A DNA stretch of 64,000 bases, taken from positions 290,459,074 to 290,523,073 of the forward strand of contig CM051460.1 of the NCBI GenBank assembly GCA_028095005.1, given 5' to 3'. Below are positions 23,428 to 35,221 of the stretch, piece after piece; positions within the stretch are counted from its first letter, which is position 1, and each line of letters starts with the position of its first letter. Both the position numbers and the translations under genes were made by a program. This DNA comes from Rhynchospora pubera (Eukaryota; Streptophyta; Magnoliopsida; Poales; Cyperaceae). The notes under the pieces were generated by a model, which saw only the letters and a program-made list of their open reading frames with translations, was not told where the DNA came from and ran no database searches.

Positions 23428-26213
23428 GAGGAGCGTTCCGCTGCCCCCAAATTAGGATGCCCAAGTTGTCACAAATCACGGATCGTTCGATCAAATCTTG
23501 ATGAGCGGTTTAGATGTGAATCTTTTAAAATGTTTTGTCGCTATGTAATAAAAGTGAAAATAAAAGAGGAGAAAATCCAGTCTCCGACAGCCTCTCTCTT
23601 GCCTCTCGCCGCCCTCCTTTCTCCATGGCTCCTCTGACTCTTCCCTCTCTCACGCATGCGTGCACGTGGTTCAAACCCTTCTCTCTATTTGACTGATCTG
23701 ACCCTGATCGATCTTATTTGAAACCCTAGATTTCCCACCACCATAATCCAGTCAGTCAAAGTGCAGGGCTCGAAGGTAAGCCTCATTCCCCTTGTTAATT
23801 GAAAAATTAATTTGTTGCATCCGTACAAGGAACAACTGGGGTTCAACTGGTTGAATTTCAGCACTGTGCTATTTTTAAGTTTTCTCTTACATACTTTGAT
23901 TGGTTTATCTTAATTTTAACAAATTTTATTTAGAAAAGAAGTTCATTGTCCCCCTTTCTCTAGTAAAATTCTTTTTTGTATATCAGTAAATAAAGTTCAT
24001 TTCTTATTTTATAATTTATTGATTTCATTAAAAAAAAACTCCTTGCACTGTCAATTCAGAAAAGGAAAAGATAATAAAGAATAATATTTGTACATGCATC
24101 TATCAACTTTTGGATGCAAATACTATGTATCAAATTAGGTATTTGGATCAACTTGGTATGTTAGCAAAGTATGGCACTAAGACTTATTACCGGCAGACTT
24201 TGATTGGTGGAAATTATGGGCTAGTAAATAGAAACAATTTTGAGTCAAATCCTGACTATCACAGGTTAGCTTTAACAGAAGACATCAATAACATCATTTT
24301 TTTTTCTTTTATACTGAACTAGACTTGCTATGAATATGATAACATTAGCTTTTAATTAAGGCAGACCATGGCACTAATTGCTTACCAGTAAACTTTGGTA
24401 CCGTATCTATCTGATTTTAGTATTTTACTAAACTAGTTTAGGTAGCCAAACCTTTGATTTGTAACCTTAAAGGTTCTTGTTTCAATTTAACAGATGATCT
24501 ATGTTACCTTCTAGATGTGCCAGGAGAATGAAGTAATAACCCAAGAGATGACAATTGAAGGGTCATGGTGAAGCAGCAATGAAGAACTAATGATGTAATA
24601 ACCTATGAGATGGCAATTGAAAGGTCATGGTGAAGAAACAAATGAAGAACTAATTGCAATGCAAAGTTGATCAATTCTCAAAGCACTTTTCTTTTTGATA
24701 ACTGAAATCACTTGAGTGACAACAGTTTAGACAAATTCTGAGAGTTGTTTTTTTATCTCATTTTTGTACTTGGCTGTAAGAAGTGCTTGGAAATAAAAAA
24801 AAAAGCAATAGAGTTCTAGAACTGATGAAATTTTGTTCACCGGTGATTGTATTGATTATATATTATGTTTTTCCATATTATATTTGTATATATCTTTAGG
24901 AAAAAATCATTGACATACCCATCTAATATTGTGATTGTCAATATATAACAACTTATCAAATTGTTACAATATATGACTTAGCATGTCCAGTGTGTACTGG
25001 AATTGAACCTGACAAAGATTGCAACCTAGAAGCATGTCCAATGTGTCCATTATATCAAATTTTTACAATATACAATACAATTCTGATTATATCAATAACC
25101 CAAAATACAATATCTTTGTATTATAATGAAGTCACTTACACATCAAGTCAGCTTTACATACAAAATATACATTTTTATAATTAGTTCAAGCTTACATTCA
25201 TCTTATATTATAGCTAAAGGAAACAAAAATACATGAAATAAACAAATTGTAACAATAAAAATTTTTCATATCCTGACACCAAGCACGCACAAACAAAATA
25301 TGTAGCCAGCAACTAATTTCACACCATCAGCATTTTCATCATTATGCTCTCTGTTATCTGTGTCAATTTTATTGCTCTCAGAATCCATCTTGGTACCAAT
25401 ATCTTCAATCCATTCTTTGGTATTAAAAACCTCTTTATTATCCTTGGACAACAGTGGCTCCTGAAAAAAAACGTAACACCAAATTGAGTAAAAGATGAAA
25501 AGTATCACATTAATTCAAAACTGAAGAGCATGAGGTAAGGAAAAAAGAAAGACATCACATTAATTAAACACTTCAAAGCATCCAGATGCATTAGAATTTT
25601 TTTGGGTTAAAAGGTTACAACTTACCATCAGTTATTTCAAATTATAATTCTAAATTATTTCACAACAAATTAAAACCAACCAAAGGCCATGTATCAAATT
25701 AAAAATAACGACACAAATATTCACAACGCAAAAATTAACGAAGCAATTTTTTTATCGTATGCAATATGCATGTATACCAGTATATGTGCGTGTCAGAGGG
25801 GAATAGAGTACCATTTCATGAGGTGATCGAGGCAATAAGACCAAGAGGTCCTTCAAGTTCCTAACTTGCACGAGTTCATAAAAGTGTTGCTTAAACGACC
25901 AAAGTGCGCTGGTGGAGAAATTTAGGGTTTCGAGCGTGATTGGAGTTGCGACAGGAAAGACAAAAGGAGGAAGGAGAGAGCTGGCAAGAGAGGTCGGACA
26001 CAAGGAAAAATTAAGTCGGCGACGGAGGAAGAGAACGACGGGAGAGGAGGCGATTTTGTTTTTCCTTTCATTCCTTTTGTTTTCTTTTATTTCACAAAGG
26101 AGCAGAGGGATTAATGAAAATGATATCTAGTCCGCTTATCTAATTTAGATCTAACGGCCCGTGATTCGTGACATTTGGGGGCAGTGAAAACTGGAGGCAC
26201 CGGAACGCTCCTC
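23428..26213. mobile_element. Pack-MULE-like element, 2.8 kb
   Basis: Termini GAGGAGCGTTCCGCTGCC and (complement of the right end) GAGGAGCGTTCCGGTGCC, with longer diverged inverted arms, the same family as the 16.4-kb and 53.96-kb elements. Both ends sit in TA tracts, so the 9-bp ATATATATA duplication is consistent but not diagnostic. Subterminal sequence at both ends resembles a gene's 5' leader pointing inward (GAAACCCTAGATTTC on the left, its mirrored GAAACCCTAAATTTC on the right). No transposase. It holds a heparanase-like exon and a second exon-like segment on the minus strand at about 25290-25460 (MDSESNKIDTDNRE). Confidence 0.8.
24110..24264 (+). pseudogene. Heparanase-like (GH79) exon fragment captured in the MULE
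   Basis: The frame encodes RYLDQLGMLAKYGTKTYYRQ followed by TLIGGNYGLVNRNNFESNPDYH, ending at a CACAG|GTTAGC donor. This matches the conserved YLDQLGM...GGNYGLL...PNPDYY block of plant heparanase-like glycosyl hydrolases (family 79). Only one exon is present and none of the flanking exons are recognisable, so it is a captured fragment rather than a gene. Confidence 0.7.
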
Positions 26214-26232
26214 ATATATATATATATATATA

Positions 26233-26628
26233 GTGGATTGATAAAATACACTCTGGTGTATGGATCGTCTCCCGTACACCAGAGTCGTTTATGAAATCCA
26301 AAAATCAAATAGTCGACCCGAACCGTTCAAGTTATTCTCCATATTGAAAAACTCTCGGAGACCAAATTTTACCATTTTTCGAATTTTTTTGCTATATATT
26401 ATGATATTTTCAAAAAACACTACAATTGGAGTATTTCAGACCCTCCAATTTGAAAATATCATAATATATAGCAAAAAAATCGAAAAAATATAAAATTTGG
26501 TCTCCGAGAGTTTTTCAATATGGAGAACAAGTTGAACGGTTCGGATCGACCGTTTGATTTTTAGATTTCAAAAACGACTCTGGTGTACGAGGACGATCCG
26601 TACACCAGAGTGTATTTTATCACCCCTC
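26233..26628. mobile_element. Near-palindromic foldback element, 396 bp
   Basis: Arms beginning GATAAAATACACTCTGGTGT are inverted at the right end (ACACCAGAGTGTATTTTATC) and pair almost perfectly to a centre near 26430. It is inserted between (TA)n tracts. Confidence 0.85.
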
Positions 26629-26638
26629 TATATATATG

Positions 26639-26660
<22 letters not shown>

Positions 26661-26687
<27 letters not shown>

Positions 26688-27088
26688 TTTAGCTATAGTG
26701 AGTCGCGACTCACAGACCCTCCGGTGAGTCGCGACCAAAACTCCTAGATCTAGATCAAAATGACCGATCCAAACCGTCCAATATGATCTCCCTATTGAAA
26801 TCTCCATGTAGACCAAATTTTTTATTTTTTCGAAATTTTTAAGTATTTTTTTTTTGAAATTTTAGAAAATCGTTAATCTAATTGGTTCTGAACCATTCAA
26901 AAACATCAGTTTTTAAAAATCCGAAAAAAATACTTAAAAATTTCGGAAAAATAAAAAATTTGGTTTGCACGGAGATTTTAATAGAGAGATCATATTGGAT
27001 GGTTTGGATTGGTCATTTTGATCTAGATCTAGGAGTTTTGGTCGCGACTCACCGGAGGGTCCATGAGTCGCAACTCACCGTAGCTAAA

Positions 27089-27112
<24 letters not shown>
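26661..27112. mobile_element. Foldback element with (GA)n/(CT)n ends
   Basis: (GA)n then GAGTTTAGCTATAGTGAGTC on the left; on the right the complementary GACTC..CGTAGCTAAACTC then (CT)n. The two arms contain GTGAGTCGCGAC and pair through most of the element. Flanked by (TA)n on both sides. Confidence 0.85.
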
Positions 27113-27134
<22 letters not shown>

Positions 27135-27156
<22 letters not shown>

Positions 27157-27528
27157 TTTTGCTTAGGTGAGTTGCAACTCACCAAAGGGTTCGTGAGTTG
27201 GGATCAAAACTCCTAGATCAAGTTCAAAATGATCGATCCAAAGCGTCCAATAAGATCTCCCTATTAAAACTCCATGCATATCAAATTTTACATTTTTTTC
27301 AAAAATTTTAAGTATTTTTTAAAAATTTTAGAAAATCATCAATCTAATTAGTTTATTAAAAAATAACAGTTTTTAAAAATTCGAAAAAAATACTTCAAAA
27401 TTTCGACAAAAATATATAAAATTTGGTTTGCATGGAGATTTCAATAGAGAGATCATATTAGACGGTTTAGATTAGTCATTTTAAACTTGATCTAGAACTT
27501 TTGATCGGAACACACCATAACAAAACTC
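27135..27528. mobile_element. Diverged sister of the preceding foldback
   Basis: Again (GA)n, then GAGTTTTGCTTAGGTGAGTT. The interior parallels the previous element (CAAAACTCCTAGATC) and the right end is ATAACAAAACTC beside (TA)n. More substitutions between the arms than in the previous element, so older. Confidence 0.75.
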
Positions 27529-27544
27529 TATATATATATATATA

Positions 27545-27902
27545 GAGGTGGGCTAAAGTGCCATAGACGACAATGCCATAGATATCTTTTTTTAGTCATT
27601 TTTTAAGATCCGAATTTCAATCAGTCAATCCAAATCATTTAAATTGATCACCATATTGAAATACCACTGGAGACCAAATTTTATATTTTTTTTTGAATTT
27701 TTTTACTATTTATTTTGATATGTTCAAATTGGAGGGTCTAAAATACTCCAATTATAATGTTTTTTAAAAAATATCATAATAAATAGTAGAAAATTTTGAA
27801 AAAAATGTAAAATTTAGTTTCCAAGGGTATTTTAATATGGTGAATAATGAATAATTTGAACGGTTTGGATTGAGCATTTGAGCATTTTAATATTTCCTCT
27901 AT
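27545..27902. mobile_element. Foldback element, related to the 26.2-kb element
   Basis: Begins GAGGTGGGCTAAAGTGCC after (TA)n. Internal arms (AATTGGAGGGTCTAAAATAC and its complement) match the centre of the 26.2-kb palindrome. The right boundary is less clear. Confidence 0.6.
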
Positions 27903-27929
27903 TTGTTTTTTTGGGTTTTTTTTTCGATT

Positions 27930-28073
27930 TAGATAAGAGGAGTGCATTAGTATCGGCTTAACCGGTACCAGTGTAGACTTTAGTAGTTTCAATGTTGTAC
28001 AATTTTGCTTCTGATAAATGGAAGTGGTAGGTCATCTTTGACCTACTTGTTTCCAAAAAAAAAACAAAAATTA
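27930..28073 (+). mobile_element. LINE 3' end with terminal hairpin and poly-A
   Basis: Short 5'-truncated retroposon end. A stem AAGTGGTAGGTCA..TGACCTACTT lies immediately before TGTTTCC and a poly-A run (28055-28064). It resembles the LINE tail at 45.4 kb. Confidence 0.6.
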
Positions 28074-28732
28074 TGATAGTTTTCTACTTGGTCGTGTCAT
28101 TGTTACTGGTGTTATTTTGTGGCGTTGCTATTAATTTTCTGACCCGCTGTAAATGTATGATCTGCATATATATATTTAATCGCAAAATGTTTGAGTTCAT
28201 GATTTTAATTAATTAATATGTTTTAACTAGTAAATTTGTTTTTAAAATGTTGTGTTGTTAATATTGTACATGTACACTTGGTATGTATACATTTTCTTTT
28301 TCTTGTCAAACATATTATAATAGGCCACGTTGCCAGGATTGAAGTTTAGGGTCACTATCTCTTTTATTTTTTTCCTTTTTATATCTCTCTCTCTTCATCT
28401 TTGTTCCTCTTTTAACATGTTACTGGTTGCAATCAGAGTCTATATATACTGGGTTAGAGTAAAGCTGGAAAAAAAAATCCTTACACACTTCCGGTATTGT
28501 ACACTAGGACTATGTTACTTGTACCTCATTGGTTCTAGTCCCCACACTGCATAGCCAGATATTGGTGCATGCTAACCTGTTTGTACTTGAGCTCATTGAC
28601 TGGTACACGCACACAGTTGATCTTAGCAGCACTACAATAACCAAATTGATTACATTGTGCTACTACATGCTGTTATATACACTTAAGGAATTTTTCACCA
28701 ATAGAAAGTTATAAGCTCAAGAAAGTAGATAA
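28074..28732. other. Orphan 3' flank of a DUF6598 gene, then non-coding
   Basis: 28074-28151 aligns with the 3' flanks of genes B (16863) and E (43153): TTTTCTA, then TGTTACTGGTGTTATTTT and GGCGTTGCTATTAA. No DUF6598 exon is found upstream, where foldback elements now lie. The rest has no gene. Confidence 0.45.
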
Positions 28733-29166
28733 TGTTAGATATTTGAAATATTAATTCATGATAATATTTCTGAAATTATTTAATAAGGATCACGTAATTC
28801 ATATAAAATTAAATAAATCATAAGTTAGAACTCACAATTTTGTAGAGAAGACATCTTGATGCGGAAATTTGATCTTCTCCAATTTCCCTTAGTCCAAAAT
28901 GATGGCAAAAAAAAAATGGCGTTTTTTCTGAAATTTTGGTTTTCTTTTGTTGGGCGAAAATATGGAAAAAGGTGCCACTACTTAATAAAATTTCAGAATT
29001 ATGACTAAGGTAATTGAAGGGATCAAATTCTGAATAAATCTGGTCCATTGATTTTCCATCAAAATCAATGCACCCTTTAACTATATTTCATAAATGAACT
29101 TGGTTCATATTTAATAATATAGGCCACATTAAATTATAATTAATATTAATAATATTAATTATAATA
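28733..29166 (-). repeat. 3' LTR of the copia element
   Basis: 434 bases, starting (plus) TGTTAGATATTTG and ending ATAATA, where the other LTR ends ATAACA. It differs from its partner by six substitutions and a 7-bp indel. Immediately inside is the minus-strand polypurine tract CCAAGTGGGAGAA (29167-29179). Confidence 0.95.
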
Positions 29167-29493
29167 TTCTCCCACTTGGCCTATAAAATATCATAATAAA
29201 ACACAAATTCTGAATTGGCCAATAAAAACATAAACCCTGTTCAGTTAGAATTACCGAACTAAACTAATATAATCAAAATAACTATTATTGTTATTTGATC
29301 CCTATTAATTGTAGAAATGACATTCTTTCCAACATATGGTTAATTAAATTTATTCGATCCACATAAATATATTTGCTTATATAAATTACATTAATGCGCA
29401 AACATAAGAAATAAGCAAACAATATAAATTCAGTCAATACATAATTAAGCTTCAATACATAACTTAATAAATACATTATTGTTCATTGCAACA

Positions 29494-32049
29494 TCACAAG
29501 TCACTAACCAAACCCATGCCGGCTACATGCTCTTTGAAAAGAGTAGGTGGTAGTGCTTTTGTTAGAGAATCAGCTAACATAGATCTTGTATTGATGTGTT
29601 GTATGACAATAACATTATCCTTAATTTTCTGTCTAACAACAAGATACTTGATGTCAATCCATTTAGTAGCACCGCTGGACTTGTTGTTTTTAGAGAAGAA
29701 AACAGCAGCCTCATTATCACAAAATAGCGTGAGCGGTCTCGCAATACTTTCAATCACTTGAAGTTCAGGTATGAAATTCTTCAACCAAACTGCTTGACCA
29801 GTAGCTTCACAACACGCTACAAATTCTGCTTGCATTGTGGAAGATGCAACTAAGGACTGTTTGGCACTCTTCCATGAAATTGGTCCCCCTGCAAGCATGA
29901 ATATGTATCCTGATGTGGATTTCTTCGTGTCTACACATCCAGCAAAATCCGAATCGGAATAACCAATGACCTCAAGGTTATCGGACTTTCTGTAAGTAAG
30001 CATGTAGTCTTTAGTCCCTTGCAAATAGCGTAAGACTTTCTTAGCAGCTCGCCAATGATCCAAACCTGGATTTGATTGATATCGGCCAAGCATGCCAACT
30101 ACAAATGCAATATCAGGACGTGTGCAAACTTGAGCATACATTAAGCTTCCAACAACCAAAGCATACTCATTCTTTTCCATTTGCTTACGTTCTGATTCAG
30201 TTTTGGGACATTGAGCCTTGCTGAATTTGTCACCTTTGAAAATGGGAGCAACACTTGGAGAACAATTTTGCATATTGTAGCGCTTAAGCATTTTCTCGAT
30301 ATATGTCTTTTGTGATAAACCTAAGAGACCACGAGACCGATCACGGTGGATTTCAATGCCTATGACATAAGAGGCTTCACCAAGATCCTTCATTTCAAAT
30401 TTCTTTGAAAGAAAACGTTTTGTCTCGTACAACATGTCTAAATCACTGCTTGCTAACAAAATGTCATCCACATACAAAACAAGAATGATAAATCTGCTCC
30501 CACTAACCTTGAGATATATGCATTGATCAAAAGTGTTTTCTTGAAATTCAAATTCTGTTATGACCTCATCAAACTTGAGATACCACTGCCTTGAAGCTTG
30601 CTTTAACCCATAAATTGATCGCTTCAACCGGCAGCCCATATGTTCCTTGCCTTTAACAACAAAACCTTCAGGTTGTTTCATGAAAATTTCTTCATGCAAG
30701 TCACCATTAAGAAATGCGGTTTTCACGTCCATTTGATGCAACTCGAGATCATAATGAGCTACAAGAGCTAAAACAATTCTTAATGAATTTTTCTTTGAGA
30801 CAGGAGAAAAAGTATTATCATAATGTATACCTTCTTGTTGCGTAAAGCCTTTTGCAACCAATCGAGCCTTGTATCTTTCGATGTTACAATGAGAATCAGT
30901 TTTAGTTTTGTAAACCCATTTGCATCCTACGGGTTTAACACCTTTAGGTAACTCAACAAGGTCCCAAACATCATTTTGTTGCATTGAGTTTATCTCATCA
31001 TTCATGGCTTCCAGCCACTGAGATGACTTATCACTTTTCATGGCGTCCTTGAAGGAGATATGATCATCTCCATGACCTATATCGCCACCTTCTTCAGTAA
31101 GGTATACAATATAATCATCAGGTATTGCAGATTTTCGTTCTCTTTGCGACTTGCGTAAAGGTTCTTGTGGCAGCAAAGGTTCTTCTTCATTGTTAGGAAC
31201 ATTATTAACATTAGTACCTTCATTTAGTAATAATGGAGAAACAGAACTTGTAGCCTCTGAAATGACTGAAGTTGGAACATAAATTCGATCTTCTTCATCG
31301 AGGTTTATAGTTCGTTTTTCATTACTCCCACTAATGTTGCCATTTTCAAAAAATACTGCATGTCTTGTCTCAACTATTCTAGTGGTATGCGAGAGACAAT
31401 AAAATCTAAAACCTTTGGACCTCTCTGGATATCCTATGAAAGAACAACTAACGGTTTTGGAATCCAGTTTCTTAATTTGTGGATTGTAGACTTTTGCTTC
31501 AGCAGGACAGCCCCACACACGTAAGTATCCTAGTTGTGGTTTTCTTCTAGTCCACAATTCATAAGGTGTTGCTGGAACGGATTTACTAGGAACTCGATTG
31601 AGAACATGTGTGGCTGTTTTTAAAGCCTCGGACCACAAAAATTCTGGTAAAGTGATATTGCATATCATACTTCGTACCATATCCATTAATGTACGATTAC
31701 GCCTTTCAGCCACTCCATTTTGCCGAGGATCACCCGGCATAGAGAATTGATGAATAATACCACTTTCTTGAAGAAACAAAACAAATGGACCTGGACTTTG
31801 ACCTAAGTCAGTGTGCCTACCATAATACTCACCGCCTCTATCTGATCGCACTACTTTAATTTTAAGATTATGTTGATTTTCAACTTCAGCTTTAAAAATC
31901 TTAAATTTGTCTAGTGTCTCAGATTTTTCAGAAATTAAGAACACATAAACATAGCGTGAGTAATCATCAATAAAAGTAATGAATGATTTGTGTCCGTTTA
32001 GACTCGGTGTGGGAAAAGGACCGCATATATCGGTGTGAATTAATTCCAA
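29494..32049 (-). pseudogene. Copia pol: integrase, reverse transcriptase, RNase H
   Basis: An 851-residue open segment. In order: integrase core with HTDICGPF, SDRGGEY and GVAERRNRT (the D,D,E residues); RT with CKWVYKTK and YVDDILLAS (catalytic Asp pair); RNase H with YSDSDFAGC and SSTMQAEF. The upstream part of the same frame is cut off by the TGA at 32071, so it cannot be made as a normal polyprotein. Without that stop the frame would continue into the pre-integrase segment. Confidence 0.93.
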
Positions 32050-32070
32050 TAGTCCCCCACTTCGAGTGGG

Positions 32071-32403
32071 TCATTTCTTATTTCCCTTAACAAATTTTCC
32101 CTTAACACATTCAACACAATTTTCAAAATCAGAAAAATCTAATGTTGGGAGAATTTCATTTTTAATGAGACGTTGCATTCTATCTCTTGAAATATGACCC
32201 AATCTGCGATGCCATAATTTGGAAGAATATCCAACATCACGATTTCTCTTTGTGCCACGTTTGTGATCAACACTATTAACATTCAGGGACAATAAAGAAT
32301 CAGAAAAGGAAGAATCCAAACATAATTTATATAGATTGTCACATAATAATCCAAACATAATATATATTATTTCCAAACTGAAACATAAAACCACACGCAT
32401 CAA
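32071..32403 (-). pseudogene. Copia GAG-pre-integrase segment
   Basis: Contains LWHRRLGHISRDRM and NCVECVKGK, the His/Cys zinc-binding N-terminal domain of copia integrase. It is separated from gag-protease by a frameshift on its upstream side and from the integrase core by TGA at 32071-32073, in the same frame as the downstream ORF. Confidence 0.88.
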
Positions 32404-32524
32404 GTCTAGAAACAGAAATTAAATTCCTAATCACACTAGGAATATAAACTACATCATGCAAATAGAGAATAAAGCCACTCTTCAAGACTAAACGAAGAGT
32501 TCCTACGACCTCCACTTCAGCCTC

Positions 32525-33565
32525 TTATCCATTGGCTACTTTAAGCTTCCTTTTTTCCTTTTCCAGCATCCTCACGGAAAGGAATCCCTGCAATGAGTTC
32601 GTAATGTGCACAGAGGCACCAGTGTCAACCCACCACGTATTTAAGGGAACATCAATTAAAATAGACTCACAAATCATATAATTAAAATCATTACCCTTCT
32701 TGGCAAGCCACGCTCTGAACTTGGTACACTCCTTCCTTACGTGTCCAGGTTTCTTGCAGTGATTGCACTTAAAAACACGTTTTGTATCAGATGTACTTGC
32801 TTTGTTAACACCAAGACCATCATCTTTCTTATTCTTTCCTTTACCATTGTTGTTTTTCTGTTTTGGGCTTTCAATGGCAGCATGTGCAAAGTCAGGTTTT
32901 TCAGTCTTAAGCCTTTCTTCTTCTTCAACACACATGGCAATCAATTCGCTCATTTTCCACTTCTCTTTCTGCGTGTTGTAATTGATCTTGAAAGGACCAA
33001 ACTGAGCAGGGAGAGAAGTCATAATGAAATGAACCAAAAATCCCTCAGAAATTGCCATGTCCATGCCATTTAATTTTGCGGCCATATCATTCATCATCAT
33101 GATATGTTCACGTACACTGCTAGTCCCATTATACTTGGTAGTGAGCATTTTCATTATGAGAGCACTTGCATTAGCCTTTGATGTACTCTTAAACTGCTCC
33201 TCAACAGAGGCTAAAAATTCTTTAGCAGTAAAAAGTTCACCAGCAATATTCTTTTCAGGAATGCCTCCCCGAATAGCCAAAGAAATGGTGCTTTTGATAA
33301 TCATGAGAGACATGCGATTAGAACGCTCCCATTTTGCATAAGCAGTTTTTTCTTCATCTGCAGCATCATCCTTTGGTTTTTCAGGTTTATCCAAACGTAA
33401 TGCTTGGTCTATTTCAAGAACACCAAGACCAATCTCAATTTGCTCTTTCCAAGTTGAAAAATTAGTTCCATTCAATGGTGTTATTCCAGTGATTTGATTA
33501 CTAATATTGCTCAATGCTGCAAATTCATGACAAATAAAATGCTTACTATTAACTAAAATCCACAT
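32525..33565 (-). pseudogene. Copia gag and start of protease
   Basis: 346 residues: a gag domain of the UBN2/Retrotran_gag_2 type (TPLNGTNFSTWKEQI near the N end), a CCHC zinc knuckle CNHCKKPGHVRKEC and the protease active site WWVDTGASVHITN. The frame ends at an unexpected TAA inside the protease (after KVANG), in frame with further protease sequence. The usual initiating Met just before the gag domain appears mutated, so the nominal start lies upstream in leader sequence. Confidence 0.9.
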
Positions 33566-34762
33566 ACATATAAAATTAAATAAATTAGATCAACTATAAT
33601 TAGGGGACTAATAATTAACTAATCTGAAATAGAAAAACGCCAATTAATATTTCAGGTTTAATAGTTGATCCATTAAAATCAATTCATATCACCGTTGGGC
33701 AGAAATAAATTGAAAACATAAGACGAAATTCATTTAATAAATTATACTTGACAATTAAAGTTGATAAAATTGACATTTATAATTTATTAAATGTAAAACA
33801 TAAGCGTAATACAAAGAGACATAATGTAAAATATAGTTCCTTTTAATAAAATGGCAGTCACAATTAAAGTTTGTAAAATTGATAACAACCAAATATTAAA
33901 AGTAAATTTATATGACAATAAATTATATATAACATAGTTCCGTTGGGTTACTTGATATATATAATATAAAATCATATCTTTAATAATATCATATATCACC
34001 ATATCACCGTACATAAAATATATACATACGGTTTTAAAAGAAATTTCTATTTGATAAAAGAAATAATAATCAAATGAAGTAACTAGATGTAAAGTCCATT
34101 TAAATAAATAAATTATATACTGTTACGTGACTGAATGGTGTAAGCATAAAAAAAAATTCATTCCATATGCATAAACCTTATATCATATATATGGTCAAAG
34201 CCAATCTTTAAATATACACGTCAGTGACTTAAAATTAAGCCTTTCTTCTTGATATGGCAGTGGGACCACAGTGAAATGACGCACAACGAGAATAGGAAAG
34301 ATAATAGGAGTAGAGATCATGTACAATTTAGATATATGTGGGTTCGTCCTACCCATATCTTAACCACTTTTGGTGAAAGGTTGAGAAAACTAATGGCTGT
34401 GATAGGGGTTGGACAACAAAAGTATCCCACACTCTTGTATTCAATCCAGAATGTGTGGAAAATTTACATGTGAATTCTCTTATCCCTTTCTCTGGTATTG
34501 CAGCGCATGGAGGACAAAAGAAGAAACCAAAATACTAATGATTTCCTTCTCCAATGTGCACACAGAGATAAAAGGATTGAAATTACATAAAAGAAAACAG
34601 ATTCTGGATATTTAAATACAATATATATATATATATATTAATTCTGTAAAAATATCCATAAAAACATATTCGGAAATTATGATTTAAATACGAAAAAATA
34701 TCATTAAATTTCAGTAATTGAAACCGAAAATTTATAGTGATTTTATATGAAATTACGTACCT

Positions 34763-34773
34763 CTCTGATACCA
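34763..34773 (-). other. Primer-binding site, initiator-Met tRNA
   Basis: Minus strand TGGTATCAGAG, complementary to the 3' end of plant initiator tRNA-Met, two bases inside the 5' LTR. The leader between this site and gag is about 1.2 kb without a gene. Confidence 0.92.
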
Positions 34774-34775
34774 AA

Positions 34776-35216
34776 TGTTAGATATTTGAAATATTAATTC
34801 ATGATAATATTTCTGAAATTATTTAATAAGGATCACGTAATTCATATAAAATTAAATAAAGGGAAAATCATAAGTTAGAACTCACAATTTTGTAGAGAAG
34901 ACATCTTGATGCGGAAATTTGATCTTCTCCAATTTCCCTTAGTCCAAAATGATGGCAAAAAAAAAATGGTATTTTTTTTGAAATTTTGGTTTTCTTTTGT
35001 TGGGCGAAAATATGGGAAAAGGTGCCACTACTTAATAAAATTTCAGAATTATGACTAAGGTAATTGAAGGGATCAAATTCTGAATAAATCTGGTCCATTG
35101 ATTTTCTATCAAAATCAATGCACCCTTTAACTATATTTCATAAATGAACTTGGTTCATATTTAATAATATAGGCCACATTAAATTATAATTAATATTAAT
35201 AATATTAATTATAACA
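34776..35216 (-). repeat. 5' LTR of the copia element
   Basis: 441 bases, TG..CA ends intact. Partner of 28733-29166. Confidence 0.95.
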
Positions 35217-35221
35217 GATAA

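Larger units (their letters stand above)
28733..35216 (-). mobile_element. Complete Ty1/copia LTR retrotransposon (minus strand), 6.5 kb
   Basis: Two near-identical LTRs enclose a primer-binding site, gag-protease-integrase-RT-RNase H in copia order, and a polypurine tract. The 5-bp target duplication GATAA lies at 28728-28732 and 35217-35221. Pol is interrupted by an in-frame TAA (32525-32527), a frameshift (about 32340-32405) and an in-frame TGA (32071-32073), so this copy is not autonomous. The RT-RNase H half remains open. Sequence style is TNT1-like. Confidence 0.97.

Noticed and set aside
32737..33341. Plus-strand open frames opposite the copia gag
   Set aside because: Shadows of the minus-strand gag-protease coding sequence.
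28818..35098. Two nearly identical 76-codon minus-strand frames (28818-29048 and 34868-35098)
   Set aside because: They are the same stretch of the two LTRs; non-coding LTR sequence.
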